64,000 nt of DNA from Devosia litorisediminis (GCF_018334155.1 NZ_JAGXTP010000001.1:744001-808000); one strand, 5' to 3'; numbered from the stretch's first letter, positions 6,313 to 16,551 are shown. Notes: generated by a model not told the origin, from the letters alone. Numbers and translations: made by a program.

Positions 6313-8496
6313 GTGAGTGAAACCAGCCCTATCGTTGGTGGTGGACCCAAAAAGGTCCTCTATACCCTGGCCACCATTGGCCGCATGGGGGTGGGCAAGG
6401 CTGCCAAGGCGTTGACCGCCAAGAATGCCTGCAAAGCCTGTGCCTATGGCATGGGCGGACAGCGTGGCGGCATGACCAATGAACTCGATGAGTTTCCTTC
6501 GGTTTGCAACAAGTCCGTCCAGGCTCAATCGACAGATATCCAGCCCGCCATTCCCGACGCGATCTTTGCGCATAGCCTGGCCGATCTGCAGGAGCTGACG
6601 GGCAAGGAAATGGAGCATCTGGGCCGGTTGGGCACGCCGCTGTTCAAGGCCGAGGGGGCTGACCGGTTCACGCCGGTGGATTGGGATTTCGCCATTGCCC
6701 GTGCGGCGCAGAAGCTGGCGGCGGCAGATCCGCAGCGCAGCTTTTTCTACTCGTCCGGGCGTTCGTCCAATGAGGCGGGTTTTCTGTTTCAATTGCTGGC
6801 GCGGGCCTATGGCACCAATAACGTCAACAACTGCTCGTATTATTGCCATCAGGCGACCAGCGAGGGGCTGGCCACAACCATTGGCAAGGGCACATCCAGC
6901 GTCGAGCTGGAGGATCTGACCGGCGCCGATCTGATCTTTGTGATCGGGGCCAATCCGTCATCGAACCATCCGCGCTTCATCCACATGCTCAAGAACTGCC
7001 GCGAGCGGGGCGGGCAGGTGATCGTGATCAACCCGGCCAAGGAGCCGGGGCTGGTCAAGTTCGCGGTGCCCAAATCGCCCAGTTCGATGCTCAAGGGCGG
7101 CAGCGAGATCGCATCGGACTATGTGCAGCCGCGGATCGGCTCGGACATCGCGCTGATGAAGGGCATTGCCAAGGCGGTGCTGGAGCTGGGGCTGGAGGAC
7201 CGCGACTTTATCGCCAGCCATGCCAGCGGGTTTGAGGCGTTTGCAGCGGATCTCAATGGTCTGAGTTGGGACGGGATCAGTGCAGCGTGCGGGATCAGTG
7301 CCAAGGAGATCGGGCATATCGCGCGGCAATATGGGCGCTCCAAGCACGCGGTGTTTGCCTGGGGCATGGGGATGACCCACCACATTCATGGCGTGGCGAA
7401 TGTGGAAGCCATCGCCAATCTGGCGATGCTGCGCGGCATGGTGGGCAAACGCTTTGCCGGGCTGTTGCCGCTGCGCGGGCACTCCAATGTGCAGGGGATT
7501 GGCACGATTGGCGTCAAGCCGGTGCTGGCCAGGGATGTGCTGGCCAAGATGGAGGCGGCTTTCGGCGTCGGCTTTCCCGATGAGCGCGGCATGGACACCA
7601 TGGCCTGCCTCAAGGCGGCTGAGGCGGGTAGCATCGACAATGCGGTGATCATGGGTGGCAATCTGTGGGCAGCGACGCCCGATACGGCCTTTGCCAGCCG
7701 AGCCATGGAAGCCATCGGCTTCAAACTGTTTCTGACCACCACGCTCAATAGGGGGCATGTACATGGGCTGGGCGATGGTGAGGTGCTGGTGCTGCCGGTG
7801 ACCGCGCGTGACGAGGAGTGGGAGCCGACCACGCAGGAGTCGATGTTCAACTATGTGCGGCTGAGCGATGGCGGGATTCGGCGGCTGGAGAATGTGCGCC
7901 CCGAGAGCTGGATATTGGGGGCGCTGGGGGCGCAACTGCTGCCCAATTCGCCGATCGATTTCAAGGCGTTCAGCGGCCACTCCAAGGTCCGCGATGCAAT
8001 CGCGACCATTGTGCCGGGCATGGAAGAGCTGGCCGATATCGACGTGGCCAAGCGCGAATTCCATATCAAGAGCCGGGTGATGCACACGCCAGAATTCGGC
8101 ACGGTGGACGGCAAGGCGCATTTCGTTGTGACGCCGCTGCCGGCAGCTACCGCGGCGCAACTGAGCCTGGCGACAGTGCGCAGCGAGGGGCAGTTCAACA
8201 CCATTATTTATGAGGAAAAGGACAGCTATCGCGGTGGTGCGGGGCGCGATGCGGTGTTTCTGAATGCTGATGACATGGCCGGGTTCGGCGTGCGCGAGGG
8301 GCAGGTGGTGACGATTGCCTCCGATGCCGGCCGGATGCGGGCGGTGGCACGGGCGTTCGATCTGCCGCGCGGCAGCGCCATGGCCTATTATCCTGAAGCC
8401 AATGTACTGGTTGGGACCGAAGTCGACCCGCGCAGCAAGACACCGGCGTTCAAATCGGTGAGCGTGCGGCTGGAACTGGACGGGGCGAGCGCATGA
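6313..8496 (+). CDS. Molybdopterin oxidoreductase, FdhF/YdeP-like alpha subunit
   Basis: A 727-residue molybdenum enzyme related to the formate dehydrogenase alpha subunit, closest in plan to the YdeP group. The GTG at 6313 is preceded by CGGAG. Near the N-terminus Cys40, Cys43 and Cys65 could bind an iron-sulfur cluster; a fourth ligand is not obvious. Cys178-His179 (NCSYYCHQATSEGL) occupies the place where formate dehydrogenase has (seleno)Cys-His. A molybdopterin dinucleotide-binding C-terminal domain runs from about residue 610. No signal peptide, so cytoplasmic. Its substrate cannot be stated; no small or electron-transfer subunit is adjacent. Confidence 0.8.
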   Translation: MSETSPIVGGGPKKVLYTLATIGRMGVGKAAKALTAKNACKACAYGMGGQRGGMTNELDEFPSVCNKSVQAQSTDIQPAIPDAIFAHSLADLQELTGKEMEHLGRLGTPLFKAEGADRFTPVDWDFAIARAAQKLAAADPQRSFFYSSGRSSNEAGFLFQLLARAYGTNNVNNCSYYCHQATSEGLATTIGKGTSSVELEDLTGADLIFVIGANPSSNHPRFIHMLKNCRERGGQVIVINPAKEPGLVKFAVPKSPSSMLKGGSEIASDYVQPRIGSDIALMKGIAKAVLELGLEDRDFIASHASGFEAFAADLNGLSWDGISAACGISAKEIGHIARQYGRSKHAVFAWGMGMTHHIHGVANVEAIANLAMLRGMVGKRFAGLLPLRGHSNVQGIGTIGVKPVLARDVLAKMEAAFGVGFPDERGMDTMACLKAAEAGSIDNAVIMGGNLWAATPDTAFASRAMEAIGFKLFLTTTLNRGHVHGLGDGEVLVLPVTARDEEWEPTTQESMFNYVRLSDGGIRRLENVRPESWILGALGAQLLPNSPIDFKAFSGHSKVRDAIATIVPGMEELADIDVAKREFHIKSRVMHTPEFGTVDGKAHFVVTPLPAATAAQLSLATVRSEGQFNTIIYEEKDSYRGGAGRDAVFLNADDMAGFGVREGQVVTIASDAGRMRAVARAFDLPRGSAMAYYPEANVLVGTEVDPRSKTPAFKSVSVRLELDGASA

Positions 8497-9182
8497 GCGC
8501 GACGGGTTTTCCGCAGGCGACACTGGATTTTCTGAGCGGCATTGCCGCCCATAACGAGAAGGCCTGGTTTGACGAGAATCGCGCGCTGTATGAAGCCGGG
8601 TATGTCGCGGCAGGGCGCGCTTTTGTCGAAGAAATGGGGCCACGGCTCAAGGCGTTGTCGCCGAGCGTACAGTTCGCGGCCAAGGTCAATGGCTCGCAGT
8701 CGCGGATCAATCGCGATGTGCGCTTTTCAAAGGACAAGCGGCCTTACAAGACACATCTGGATCTGTGGTTCTGGCATGGCGAAAAGCGCAGCTGGGACTG
8801 TCCGGGCTTCTGGTTTCGCCTGACGCCGGATGGGGTGCATCTGGGATGCGGCCTGCATGGCATGGGCAAGGAAACGCTGGAATCATTCCGCCATTCGATC
8901 GTGCTGCCGCGCTCCGGCAAGGCGCTGGTGGCGGCGGTCGAGGCGGTACGGGCCAATGGTGATTACGAGATTGGCGAAAAGACGCGCAAGCGGCTGCCAC
9001 GCGGTTTCGAGGCGCCCGAGGAGCGTGCGGAATTCCTGCTCTATGAAGGGCTGACGGCGGGCACATCATTGCCCGCCAGCGCAGCGCTGGAAGCCGATTT
9101 CGCCGATATCTGCATGAGCCATTTCACCGCCACCTGGCCGGTGGGCAAATGGCTGCTCGACGAGGTTGCGACGGGCGCCTGA
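8493..9182 (+). CDS. DUF2461 (TIGR02453) family protein
   Basis: A 229-residue cytoplasmic protein of the DUF2461 family: it begins FPQATLDFLSGIAAHNEKAWFDENRALYE and contains the conserved RINRDVRFSKDKRPYKTHLDLWFWHG. The function of the family is unknown. The ATG overlaps the stop of the molybdopterin oxidoreductase (ATGA), so the two are translationally coupled, and a shared role is possible. It ends three bases before a convergent gene. Confidence 0.85.
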   Translation: MSATGFPQATLDFLSGIAAHNEKAWFDENRALYEAGYVAAGRAFVEEMGPRLKALSPSVQFAAKVNGSQSRINRDVRFSKDKRPYKTHLDLWFWHGEKRSWDCPGFWFRLTPDGVHLGCGLHGMGKETLESFRHSIVLPRSGKALVAAVEAVRANGDYEIGEKTRKRLPRGFEAPEERAEFLLYEGLTAGTSLPASAALEADFADICMSHFTATWPVGKWLLDEVATGA

Positions 9183-9185
9183 GCC

Positions 9186-10079
9186 TTAGTCCTGCAGCGG
9201 ATAGGCGACATAGGCGAAGCGCTGACTGTCAGGCGCCCATGAGTTGACGTTGATCGTGCCCTGACCGCCGAAGAAGGCGATGATGTCGCGCTTGTCGGCG
9301 CCATCGGGGCGCATGAAGCGCAGGATGACATCCTTGTCGGCAGGGTGGCCCTGGGTGTCGGGTGGGTAGCTGATATAGACGACCGAGGCGCCATCGGGCG
9401 ACAGGTGCGGGAACCAGTTGACCCGTTCGTCATCGGTCAATTGCTCGACATTGCTGCCATCGGCCGCCATACGGAAGCACTGGGCGTGGCCGGGCGAAGT
9501 TCGCTCGGAGTTGAAGTAGATCCACTGACCGTCCGGGGAATATTCGGGGCCATCATGGGGCGCGTCGAGATCGGTGAGGCGTGTGTCGGGGCCGCCAGCG
9601 GTGGGGATGGTGAAGATGTTGATCCGGCGCGTGCCGTTGGGCGCTTCGACGGCGACATAGGCCAGTGTGTCGCCATCGGGGCTGATGCCGTGCAGATAAT
9701 AATGGTGCGGGGTGGTGTGCGTGTTGGAGACGCGGCGCGGCGTGCCGCCGGTGATCGGCACGGCGTAGAGATGACCATCATCAGAGCTTACATAGACGGT
9801 CTGGCCATCGGGGGAGAGCACGTGATCATTGTTGAGATCGCGCAGATCGCCGGTTTCGATCCGTTCCGGGGTGCCGCCGGTCGCGGCGATGCGCCAGAGT
9901 TCGCCGCCGGCGTTGAACACCAGCGTGTTGCCATCGGGCGTCCAGTTGGGCGCCTCGATCACTTCATTGGCGGTGAAGATCACCGTTCGGTCGGTGCCGT
10001 CCGCCTTGATGATGGTCAGTTCGGCGCGCTGGCCGGGCTGCAGGGCACGCCCGCGACGGGTGAATTTCGGATTGGTCAA
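9186..10079 (-). CDS. TolB-like beta-propeller protein
   Basis: A 297-residue protein made of repeated PD40/WD40-like blades, each with the SPDG(Q/D)xxxY or APDSQ pattern (for example LSPDGQTVYVSSDDG, YSPDGQWIYFNSERT, LSPDGASVVYISYP). It resembles the propeller domain of TolB, but has no N-terminal TolB domain and no signal peptide, so it is probably not part of the Tol-Pal system. The TTG at 10079 has GGGAG six bases upstream, better than the TTG at 10109. Substrate unknown. Confidence 0.75.
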   Translation of the reverse strand: MTNPKFTRRGRALQPGQRAELTIIKADGTDRTVIFTANEVIEAPNWTPDGNTLVFNAGGELWRIAATGGTPERIETGDLRDLNNDHVLSPDGQTVYVSSDDGHLYAVPITGGTPRRVSNTHTTPHHYYLHGISPDGDTLAYVAVEAPNGTRRINIFTIPTAGGPDTRLTDLDAPHDGPEYSPDGQWIYFNSERTSPGHAQCFRMAADGSNVEQLTDDERVNWFPHLSPDGASVVYISYPPDTQGHPADKDVILRFMRPDGADKRDIIAFFGGQGTINVNSWAPDSQRFAYVAYPLQD

Positions 10080-10188
10080 GGTGATCTCCCAGGCAGCCAG
10101 AAGGCGCAAAGCCGATTTGTATTAGCGATAATCCACTGGCGTTGTTAGAGCGGCGGTGCCGGCTTGGCAAGGCCCGTGCAGCCCGCAC

Positions 10189-11517
10189 TCAGGAAGCGGG
10201 CTGTGGTCCCATCTGCAGGATGGCGGGCTGAGCTGTCAGCAATTTCCGAGCGACCGTCTTGATGTCCGCCACACTGACCGCGTTGATCAGTTCGGCGCGG
10301 CGGGCGATGTAGTCGATGCCCAGAGCGCGCAATTGCAGACCGACCAGCGTGTTGGCGATGGCCGAGGACGAGCTGAGCTCATTGATGGCGTAGGAGCCGA
10401 TCAGGTATTTCTTGGCAGCGGCGAGTTCGTCTTCGGTGGGGCCGCTGGCGGCCATGTCGGCCACGACCTGCTTGATGACGTCGAGTGTTTCCCCGGCGCG
10501 ATCAGCCCGGGTGGCGGTGGAAATCACCAGCGCCTGACTGTGCGCCATATTGTTGAGTGCGGCACTAATGCCATAGGTCAGGCCACGCTTTTCGCGCACT
10601 TCGGTGGTCAGGCGCGAGCCGAAGGTATCGCCGCCCAAAATCTGGGTCATCAGATAGGCTGCTAGATAGTCCGGATCATCGCGCTCAAGGCTGGGATAGG
10701 CCATGAAGATCGAGGTCTGTGGCAGATCGTAGTCGACGCGCAGGTCCTGGCCCAGCTTGGGCGCAATGTCGGCGATATCGGTCAGATCGGGTTGCTCGGG
10801 CAGGGTGCCGAACAGGGTGTCGAGCATGGCCGTGGCAGCCTCGGCGTCGATGGCGCCGACAATGCCGACATGCAGGTTCTGTCGGGCGAACAGCCTGGTG
10901 TGCATGGCGCGCAGATCCTGGGCGGTCAGGCCTGCCAGCGTTTCAAGCGTGCCTTCGCTGCGGCGGGCATAGGGATGGTCGCCATAAAGCGCGGTGGCCC
11001 ATTGGCGCTGCGCGGCGGTGCCAGGGTTCTGCGCTGCGGCGTTGATGCCGGTGACCAGTTGGGCGCGCATGCGATCGATCGGGTTCTGGTCAAAGCGTGG
11101 TTCTTCGATCGCCAGCTTGAGCAGGGCCACGGCTTCGTCGCGCTGGTCGGCCAGCATGCGCATGGAGCCATAGAATGCGTCAGTGTCGGCGGCAAAGCCC
11201 ATCTCGGCCCCTGCGTCATCAAGCGCGATCTGGAAGGCCTCGCTGTCGAGATCACCAGCGCCTTCGTCGAACAGGGTGGTGAGCAGGGTCGTCAGCCCTT
11301 CCTTGCCGATGGGGTCCTGGGTGGTGCCGCCCTCAAAGGCAAAGCGGATGGTGACAATGGGCACGGCGTAGTCTTCGACCAGCCAGGCCTTGATGCCCTT
11401 GGGGGAGGTGATGTCCTGAAACACCACTTCGGCTTGGGCGGGCAGGGTGGCGAGCAGCAGGGCGCAACTGGTGGCGATGGCCGCAAGGGTGCGGCGGAGC
11501 GGAGGCAGAAGGGTCAT
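10189..11517 (-). CDS. M16 family peptidase-like protein, non-catalytic subunit
   Basis: A 442-residue M16 (pitrilysin/insulinase) family protein with a signal peptide ending in LPAQA. The zinc motif HxxEH is absent: the matching stretch reads EGLTTLLTTLFDEGAG. The C-terminal half keeps the family pattern GGDTFGSRLTTEVREKRGLTYG. It starts four bases after the catalytic partner gene ends, so the two probably make a periplasmic heterodimer in which this chain helps hold substrate, as in other bacterial M16 pairs. Confidence 0.88.
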   Translation of the reverse strand: MTLLPPLRRTLAAIATSCALLLATLPAQAEVVFQDITSPKGIKAWLVEDYAVPIVTIRFAFEGGTTQDPIGKEGLTTLLTTLFDEGAGDLDSEAFQIALDDAGAEMGFAADTDAFYGSMRMLADQRDEAVALLKLAIEEPRFDQNPIDRMRAQLVTGINAAAQNPGTAAQRQWATALYGDHPYARRSEGTLETLAGLTAQDLRAMHTRLFARQNLHVGIVGAIDAEAATAMLDTLFGTLPEQPDLTDIADIAPKLGQDLRVDYDLPQTSIFMAYPSLERDDPDYLAAYLMTQILGGDTFGSRLTTEVREKRGLTYGISAALNNMAHSQALVISTATRADRAGETLDVIKQVVADMAASGPTEDELAAAKKYLIGSYAINELSSSSAIANTLVGLQLRALGIDYIARRAELINAVSVADIKTVARKLLTAQPAILQMGPQPAS

Positions 11518-11521
11518 GGTG

Positions 11522-12892
11522 TTATTGCGCTCCGGTTGCGGGCGGCAGCAGATAGCTGGTCACGGCTTTTGAGGGATCGAGATACTTGCTGGCGACCGCC
11601 TGAACCTGTTCGGGTGTGACGGCGCGAATGCGCTCGGGCCATTGCTCGATGTCTTCCACGCTGCCGCCGCTGGCCAGGGCATTGCCATACATCTGGGCCA
11701 TGTTCTGCTGGGCATCGCGGGCAAAGATCAGGCCGCGCCGATAGCGTGCCTTGGCCCGGTCGAGCTCCTGATCGCTGATGCCCTCGGTGATCAGCCGGGT
11801 CAGTTGCGTATCCATGGCGGCCTCGACCTCGGCTAGGGTATGCTGGCCCTGCGGGGCGCCATAAATGGAGAAACCGCTGGGGTCATAGGCACCGCCATCA
11901 TAGCCCGCGCCCGCCTGCGCGGCGATGCCGGATTTGACCACGACCTCCTGATAGAACCGGCTGCGGCTGCTGCCACCGAGAATTTCCGAGAGCAGGTCGA
12001 GCGCTTCAGCTTCGCCGGGCTCGGCGGTGCGATAGGTGGGAACCACCCAGGCGCGCAGGAAGCTGGGGATGCCGACGCGCGGATCGTGCAGTGTGACGCT
12101 GGCGCTGGTGTTGCGCTCGGGCTCGGACGGGCGGACGCGGGGTGGCAGGTCGGGACCGCGTTCAACCTTGCCATAGGTCTGTTCGGCCAGGGTGCGTACG
12201 GTTTCGGGCTCCACATCACCGGCCACAACGAGCACGGCATTGTTGGGGGCATAATACTGATCGTAAAAGCGGGCGGCGTCAGCCCGGTTGAGCTGTTCCA
12301 TCTCGTGCATCCAGCCAATGGTGGGGATGCCATAGGGGTGGTTCTGGTACAGCGTTGCGGTGAACTCTTCGCTCAGCAGCGACTGAGCGCTGCTCTCGAC
12401 ACGCTGGCGACGTTCTTCAAGCACCACGTCGCGTTCGGACCCAATCACCTCTTCACTAAGCACCAGGCCGCGCATGCGGTCGGCTTCGAAATCCATCATG
12501 TCCGCCAGTGCCTCGGGGGGCACGGTTTCGAAATAGGCGGTGACGTCGGCCGTGGTGAAGGCGTTCAGATTGCCGCCGAGTTCGGTGACGGCGGCATCCA
12601 GTTCGCCAGCGGGGTGGCGTTCGGTGCCCTTGAACATCAGATGCTCAAAGAAATGGGCGATGCCGGACTTGCCTGCTGGCTCGTCGGCACTACCCACCTT
12701 GTACCAGACCATATGGGTGACCACCGGTGCCCGATGATCGGGGATCACCACGACCTCCAGCCCGTTGTCGAGGCTGAAATGGGCGACGGCGTTCTGGGGC
12801 GATGTCGCCGGCTGTGCGGGCGTTTGCTGCGCGAAGGCTGAGGGAATCAGCAGCGCAGCGCCGCAAAAGGCCAGGGCGAGTTTGATGGTCAT
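11522..12892 (-). CDS. M16 family zinc metallopeptidase, catalytic subunit
   Basis: A 456-residue secreted peptidase. Signal peptide [21 protein letters not shown]; zinc-binding His80-Phe-Phe-Glu83-His84 followed by LMFKGT; the distal acidic ligand region is [11 protein letters not shown]. The ATG at 12892 places the signal peptide at the N-terminus, although the frame is open to 13096. First gene of a two-gene unit with the inactive homologue at 10189-11517. It probably degrades peptides in the periplasm. It is divergent from ettA. Confidence 0.9.
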   Translation of the reverse strand: MTIKLALAFCGAALLIPSAFAQQTPAQPATSPQNAVAHFSLDNGLEVVVIPDHRAPVVTHMVWYKVGSADEPAGKSGIAHFFEHLMFKGTERHPAGELDAAVTELGGNLNAFTTADVTAYFETVPPEALADMMDFEADRMRGLVLSEEVIGSERDVVLEERRQRVESSAQSLLSEEFTATLYQNHPYGIPTIGWMHEMEQLNRADAARFYDQYYAPNNAVLVVAGDVEPETVRTLAEQTYGKVERGPDLPPRVRPSEPERNTSASVTLHDPRVGIPSFLRAWVVPTYRTAEPGEAEALDLLSEILGGSSRSRFYQEVVVKSGIAAQAGAGYDGGAYDPSGFSIYGAPQGQHTLAEVEAAMDTQLTRLITEGISDQELDRAKARYRRGLIFARDAQQNMAQMYGNALASGGSVEDIEQWPERIRAVTPEQVQAVASKYLDPSKAVTSYLLPPATGAQ

Positions 12893-13072
12893 CGGCACAT
12901 CCGGTGTTGTAGGCGCGTGGGGGCGGTCGGGAAACCGCCGGGCGGGGCGCAATATTGGTTGGCGCGGTGAGGTAATGGGATGGATGCGGCGAGAGTGCGG
13001 CGGCATGTTGCTCTCGGCCGCGCCATCCCCTACATACGGCACAAAATCTCCCATTGCCGAGGACAGCGCCAC

Positions 13073-14728
13073 ATGGCACGCCAATTCATCTATCACATGG
13101 ACGGAATGTCCAAAGCCTATGCCGGCGGCAAGAAGGTTTTGGACAATATCCGCCTCTCCTTCTACCCCGATGCCAAGATCGGTGTGCTGGGCCCCAACGG
13201 GTCGGGCAAGTCGACCCTGCTCAAGATCATGGCCGGCATCGACAAGGAATTCCAGGGCGAAGCCTGGGTCGCTGACGGCGCCAAGATCGGCTATCTGAGC
13301 CAGGAACCCGAGCTTGATCCGGCGCTGAACGTGCTGGGCAATGTGATGACGGGCGTCAAAGAGAAGAAGGCCATTGTCGATCGTTACAACGAACTGATGA
13401 TGGACTATTCCGACGAGACCGCCGATGAGGCCAGCAAGCTGCAGGACCAGATCGACGCGGAAAACCTGTGGGATCTGGAAAGCCAGGTCGAGGTGGCCAT
13501 GGAAGCGCTGGGCTGCCCTCCCGGCGATGCCGATGTGACCAAGCTGTCAGGCGGCGAACGCCGCCGCGTGGCGCTGTGCGCGCTGCTGCTGAGCAAGCCC
13601 GACCTGTTGCTGCTCGATGAGCCAACCAACCATCTGGACGCCGAGACCACGGCCTGGCTGGAACGCCACCTGCGTGAATTCGCGGGTGCCGTGCTGATCA
13701 TCACCCATGACCGCTACTTCCTCGACAATGTGACGGGCTGGATCCTGGAGCTCGATCGCGGTCGTGGCGTGCCGTATGAAGGCAATTACTCGGCCTATCT
13801 GACAGCCAAGGCAAAGCGCTTTGCGCAGGAAAAGAGCGAAGACGCAGCGCGCGCCAAGGTGCTGGAACGCGAACGCGAATGGATGGGCCAGAGCCCACAG
13901 GCGCGGCAGTCCAAGTCCAAGGCGCGTCTGAAATCCTACGAAGAACTGGTCAAGGTCAACGAGGCCCGTACGCAGTCCTCGACGGCGCAGATCGTTATTC
14001 CGGCTGGCGAGCGGCTGGGCAATAACGTGATTGATATCGAAGGGCTGTCCAAGTCCTATGGCGACCGCCTGCTGATCGACAATCTCAGCTTCAAAGTGCC
14101 ACCGGGCGGCATTGTGGGGATCATCGGTCCCAATGGCGCGGGCAAGACCACGCTGTTCCGCATGATGACCGGGCAGGAGACGCCAGACACCGGCACGGTG
14201 ACCGTCGCCGAGACCGTCAAGATGGGCTATGTCGACCAGAGCCGCGACAGCCTTGATCCCAACAAGACCGTCTGGGAAGAAATCTCGGAAGGCGATGAAA
14301 TCCTGTTGCTGGGCAAGCGCGAAGTGAATTCGCGTGCCTATACGTCCTCGTTCAACTTCAAGGGTGGCGATCAGCAGCAGAAGGTCGGCAATCTCTCGGG
14401 TGGTCAGCGCAATCGCGTGCATCTGGCCAAGATGCTCAAGAGCGGCTCGAACGTGCTGCTGCTCGATGAGCCCACCAACGATCTGGACACCGAGACCCTG
14501 GCCGCGCTGGAAGAGGCGCTCGAGGAATTCGCCGGCTGCGCCATCATCATCAGCCATGATCGCATGTTCCTTGACCGTCTGGCCACGCACATGCTGGCGT
14601 TTGAGGGCAACAGCCACGTGGAATGGTTCGAAGGCAACTTTGCCGACTATGAAGCTGACAAGATCCGTCGCCTGGGCGCGGATGCGGTCAACCCAAAGCG
14701 CGCGACATACAAGCCGCTGACGCGTTAA
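13073..14728 (+). CDS. ettA: Energy-dependent translational throttle protein EttA (ABC-F ATPase)
   Basis: A 551-residue cytoplasmic ABC-F protein with two ATP-binding domains and no membrane segment. Walker A motifs are GPNGSGKST (about 40-48) and GPNGAGKTT; signatures [11 protein letters not shown] and [11 protein letters not shown]; Walker [15 protein letters not shown] and [14 protein letters not shown]. EttA binds the ribosomal E site and gates the first elongation step according to ATP/ADP ratio. The ATG at 13073 follows GAGGACA and gives the family N-terminus [17 protein letters not shown] terminator lies just downstream. Confidence 0.95.
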   Translation: MARQFIYHMDGMSKAYAGGKKVLDNIRLSFYPDAKIGVLGPNGSGKSTLLKIMAGIDKEFQGEAWVADGAKIGYLSQEPELDPALNVLGNVMTGVKEKKAIVDRYNELMMDYSDETADEASKLQDQIDAENLWDLESQVEVAMEALGCPPGDADVTKLSGGERRRVALCALLLSKPDLLLLDEPTNHLDAETTAWLERHLREFAGAVLIITHDRYFLDNVTGWILELDRGRGVPYEGNYSAYLTAKAKRFAQEKSEDAARAKVLEREREWMGQSPQARQSKSKARLKSYEELVKVNEARTQSSTAQIVIPAGERLGNNVIDIEGLSKSYGDRLLIDNLSFKVPPGGIVGIIGPNGAGKTTLFRMMTGQETPDTGTVTVAETVKMGYVDQSRDSLDPNKTVWEEISEGDEILLLGKREVNSRAYTSSFNFKGGDQQQKVGNLSGGQRNRVHLAKMLKSGSNVLLLDEPTNDLDTETLAALEEALEEFAGCAIIISHDRMFLDRLATHMLAFEGNSHVEWFEGNFADYEADKIRRLGADAVNPKRATYKPLTR

Positions 14729-14740
14729 GACGATGACTTT

Positions 14741-14766
14741 GAGCGGGCACAGCGCCCGCTCTTTGC
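14741..14766 (+). terminator. Intrinsic terminator after ettA
   Basis: GAGCGGGC (14741-14748) and GCCCGCTC (14754-14761) form a perfect 8-bp stem with a 5-base loop, followed by TTTG. The T tract is short. Confidence 0.55.
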
Positions 14767-14778
14767 TGTGGGGGCAAT

Positions 14779-15108
14779 ATGAGACTTGTAGTGGCCGGCC
14801 TGGTTTGGGCCGTTTTGGCTGGTGTTGCGGTGGCCGAACCGGCGCAATGCACGGTGACTGGGTTCGGGACGTATGATTGCGAACTGTCGCGCGACGGCGG
14901 CGGGCTAACCTTCGGCTTGCCCGATGGTCAGGTGTTTGCCTTTGCCCTGGTGGGTGAGGGCGAAGGGCTGGGCTATCTGACGCCGGTAGATGCCGGGGCG
15001 GGCACCTATCCGGTCGAACTCGGTCTGATGACGGCTGCGGTGGATGCGCCGGGTTGCTGGGTAGGCGGCAAGGACGATTTCTCGTTCTGTGCGCTGGTCG
15101 CCCAATAA
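14779..15108 (+). CDS. Hypothetical secreted protein
   Basis: A 109-residue protein with a signal peptide (MRLVVAGLVWAVLAGVAVAEP) and four cysteines in the mature part, which may form two disulfides (QCTVTGFGTYDC, GCWVGG, FCAL). No family recognised. Its stop overlaps the start of the alpha/beta hydrolase gene (TAATG), so the two are translated together. Confidence 0.7.
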   Translation: MRLVVAGLVWAVLAGVAVAEPAQCTVTGFGTYDCELSRDGGGLTFGLPDGQVFAFALVGEGEGLGYLTPVDAGAGTYPVELGLMTAAVDAPGCWVGGKDDFSFCALVAQ

Positions 15109-15977
15109 TGAGCGCCGATCTGCCGGAGGCCTTCGAGCCGTTCGCGCTTGAAGTGGGCGGCGCCACTCTGGCAGGGGTGGAAACCGGCGAAGGCTTGCCG
15201 GTGGTGTTTCTGCATGCCGGGGTCTGCGACAAGCGGATGTGGGCCCGGCAGATGGTCGCGGTTGCCGATATTGGTTGGCACGCGATTGCCTATGACCGGC
15301 GCGGCTATGGTGAGACCACCAGCCCCGACGAAGCCTTCAACCATGTTGATGATCTTGAAGCGCTGCTCGAAGCGCTCGATATCCATGCCGCGGTGTTTGT
15401 CGGTTGTTCGCTGGGCGGTGGTCTGGCGCTGGATTTCGCGCTGCGCCATCCCGGTCGGGTGATTGGTCTGGTGCTGATCGGCACGTCGGTCACCGGCGCG
15501 CCGTGGAATTCGACTGAAGCCGAAGCCATGATCGAGGCGGCCGAAGAGGACGCGTTCGAGCGCGGCGATCTGGAGATGCTCAACAAGGTTCAGGCCCATG
15601 AATGGCTCGACGGGCCGCGTGGGCAGAGCGGCCGGGTCGGGGGAGAAGCGCGCAAGCTGTTCCTCGAGATGAACGCGCTGGCGCTGAGCAAACCGGACCT
15701 GTCGCAGGACGAACAGCGACCCAGCGCCTGGCACCGAATGAGTGAAGTCGCCGCGCCCAGCCTGCTGCTGGTGGGGGATCAGGATTTCACCACACTGATC
15801 GACCGGCACGAATATCTGTCCGAAGAAATGCCGAACGCCTTTGCCGCCGTGCTCGAGGATGTGGCGCATATTCCGAGCCTGGAGCGGCCCGATCTGGTCA
15901 ATTCCATGATCCTGCAGTTTCTTGACGCGATCGAGGGCAGCGGCAGCGCAGAAGATGACGACGAGTCAGACATTTAG
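15108..15977 (+). CDS. Alpha/beta fold hydrolase
   Basis: A 289-residue alpha/beta hydrolase with a complete apparent triad: the nucleophile Ser in VGCSLGGG (about residue 101), Asp in LLVGDQDFTT and His in VAHIPSLE. The oxyanion region is FLHAGVCDKRMW. No signal peptide. Substrate unknown; it could be an esterase or lactonase. The C-terminus is acidic (AEDDDESDI). The ATG overlaps the preceding stop by one base. Confidence 0.85.
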   Translation: MSADLPEAFEPFALEVGGATLAGVETGEGLPVVFLHAGVCDKRMWARQMVAVADIGWHAIAYDRRGYGETTSPDEAFNHVDDLEALLEALDIHAAVFVGCSLGGGLALDFALRHPGRVIGLVLIGTSVTGAPWNSTEAEAMIEAAEEDAFERGDLEMLNKVQAHEWLDGPRGQSGRVGGEARKLFLEMNALALSKPDLSQDEQRPSAWHRMSEVAAPSLLLVGDQDFTTLIDRHEYLSEEMPNAFAAVLEDVAHIPSLERPDLVNSMILQFLDAIEGSGSAEDDDESDI

Positions 15978-16034
15978 CCTGCGGTATGGGTTCCCGTTGG
16001 AGCCCTTCCTCGCACGCTGATTCAACATATTGAG

Positions 16035-16078
16035 AAGCCGATTCAACTGCGTGGCGCGTTGAATCGGCTTTTCTGTTT
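16035..16078 (+). terminator. Strong intrinsic terminator
   Basis: AAGCCGATTCAAC (16035-16047) and GTTGAATCGGCTT (16058-16070) form a perfect 13-bp stem with a 10-base loop, followed by TTCTGTTT. It lies between the convergent alpha/beta hydrolase and host attachment genes and may serve both. Confidence 0.75.
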
Positions 16079-16101
16079 AGTGCGTTGATTTATCGAGGCA
16101 A

Positions 16102-16551
16102 TCAGAGGGCGATGACGCCGTTGAGATGCTGGGTCAGTTGCGCGGTGGGCAGATTGGTCAGATCCTTGTCCAGTTCGGCCATCACGGTCTTTTTGACATT
16201 GGGCGAGATGGCCTTGCGGATGTCGCCCAGGGCGATCGGAGCGGCAACGATGATCAGCCGGTCAAAGGCACCGTCCTGCAATTTGCGGTCGAGATTGGTG
16301 GCCAGTGATTTGACGAATTCGGTCTCACGATGTTCCACCGGATCGGTGCGGGGCTCCATGGCGCTGCGGCCTGAACCGCTCGAGGAGAAGCTGCGGCCAG
16401 GCTTGTCGGCCTGAATGTCCTGCGCCTGCATGTTGGGCATGGCCCAATCCTGTCCCTGAACCTGCTGAAGTCCCTTGCCCGGCCCGGTGTTCTCGAGAAC
16501 TCGGGCCTGCGCGCCGTCTGCAATCAATACCCAGGTGACAGTTTTCTTCAT
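16102..16551 (-). CDS. Host attachment family protein
   Basis: A 149-residue cytoplasmic protein of the host attachment family (Host_attach/AtsE-like): MKKTVTWVLIADGAQARVLENTGPGKG at the N-terminus and RLIIVAAPIALGDIRKAIS in the second half. The family was named for a role of a homologue in Agrobacterium attachment, but its fold resembles release-factor-like/RNase domains and its molecular function is unclear. The ATG at 16551 has AGGAG six bases upstream. Confidence 0.85.
   Translation of the reverse strand: MKKTVTWVLIADGAQARVLENTGPGKGLQQVQGQDWAMPNMQAQDIQADKPGRSFSSSGSGRSAMEPRTDPVEHRETEFVKSLATNLDRKLQDGAFDRLIIVAAPIALGDIRKAISPNVKKTVMAELDKDLTNLPTAQLTQHLNGVIAL

Noticed and set aside
6844..6852. 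Selenocysteine site in the molybdopterin oxidoreductase
   Set aside because: The codon at the active-site position is a Cys codon and there is no in-frame TGA.
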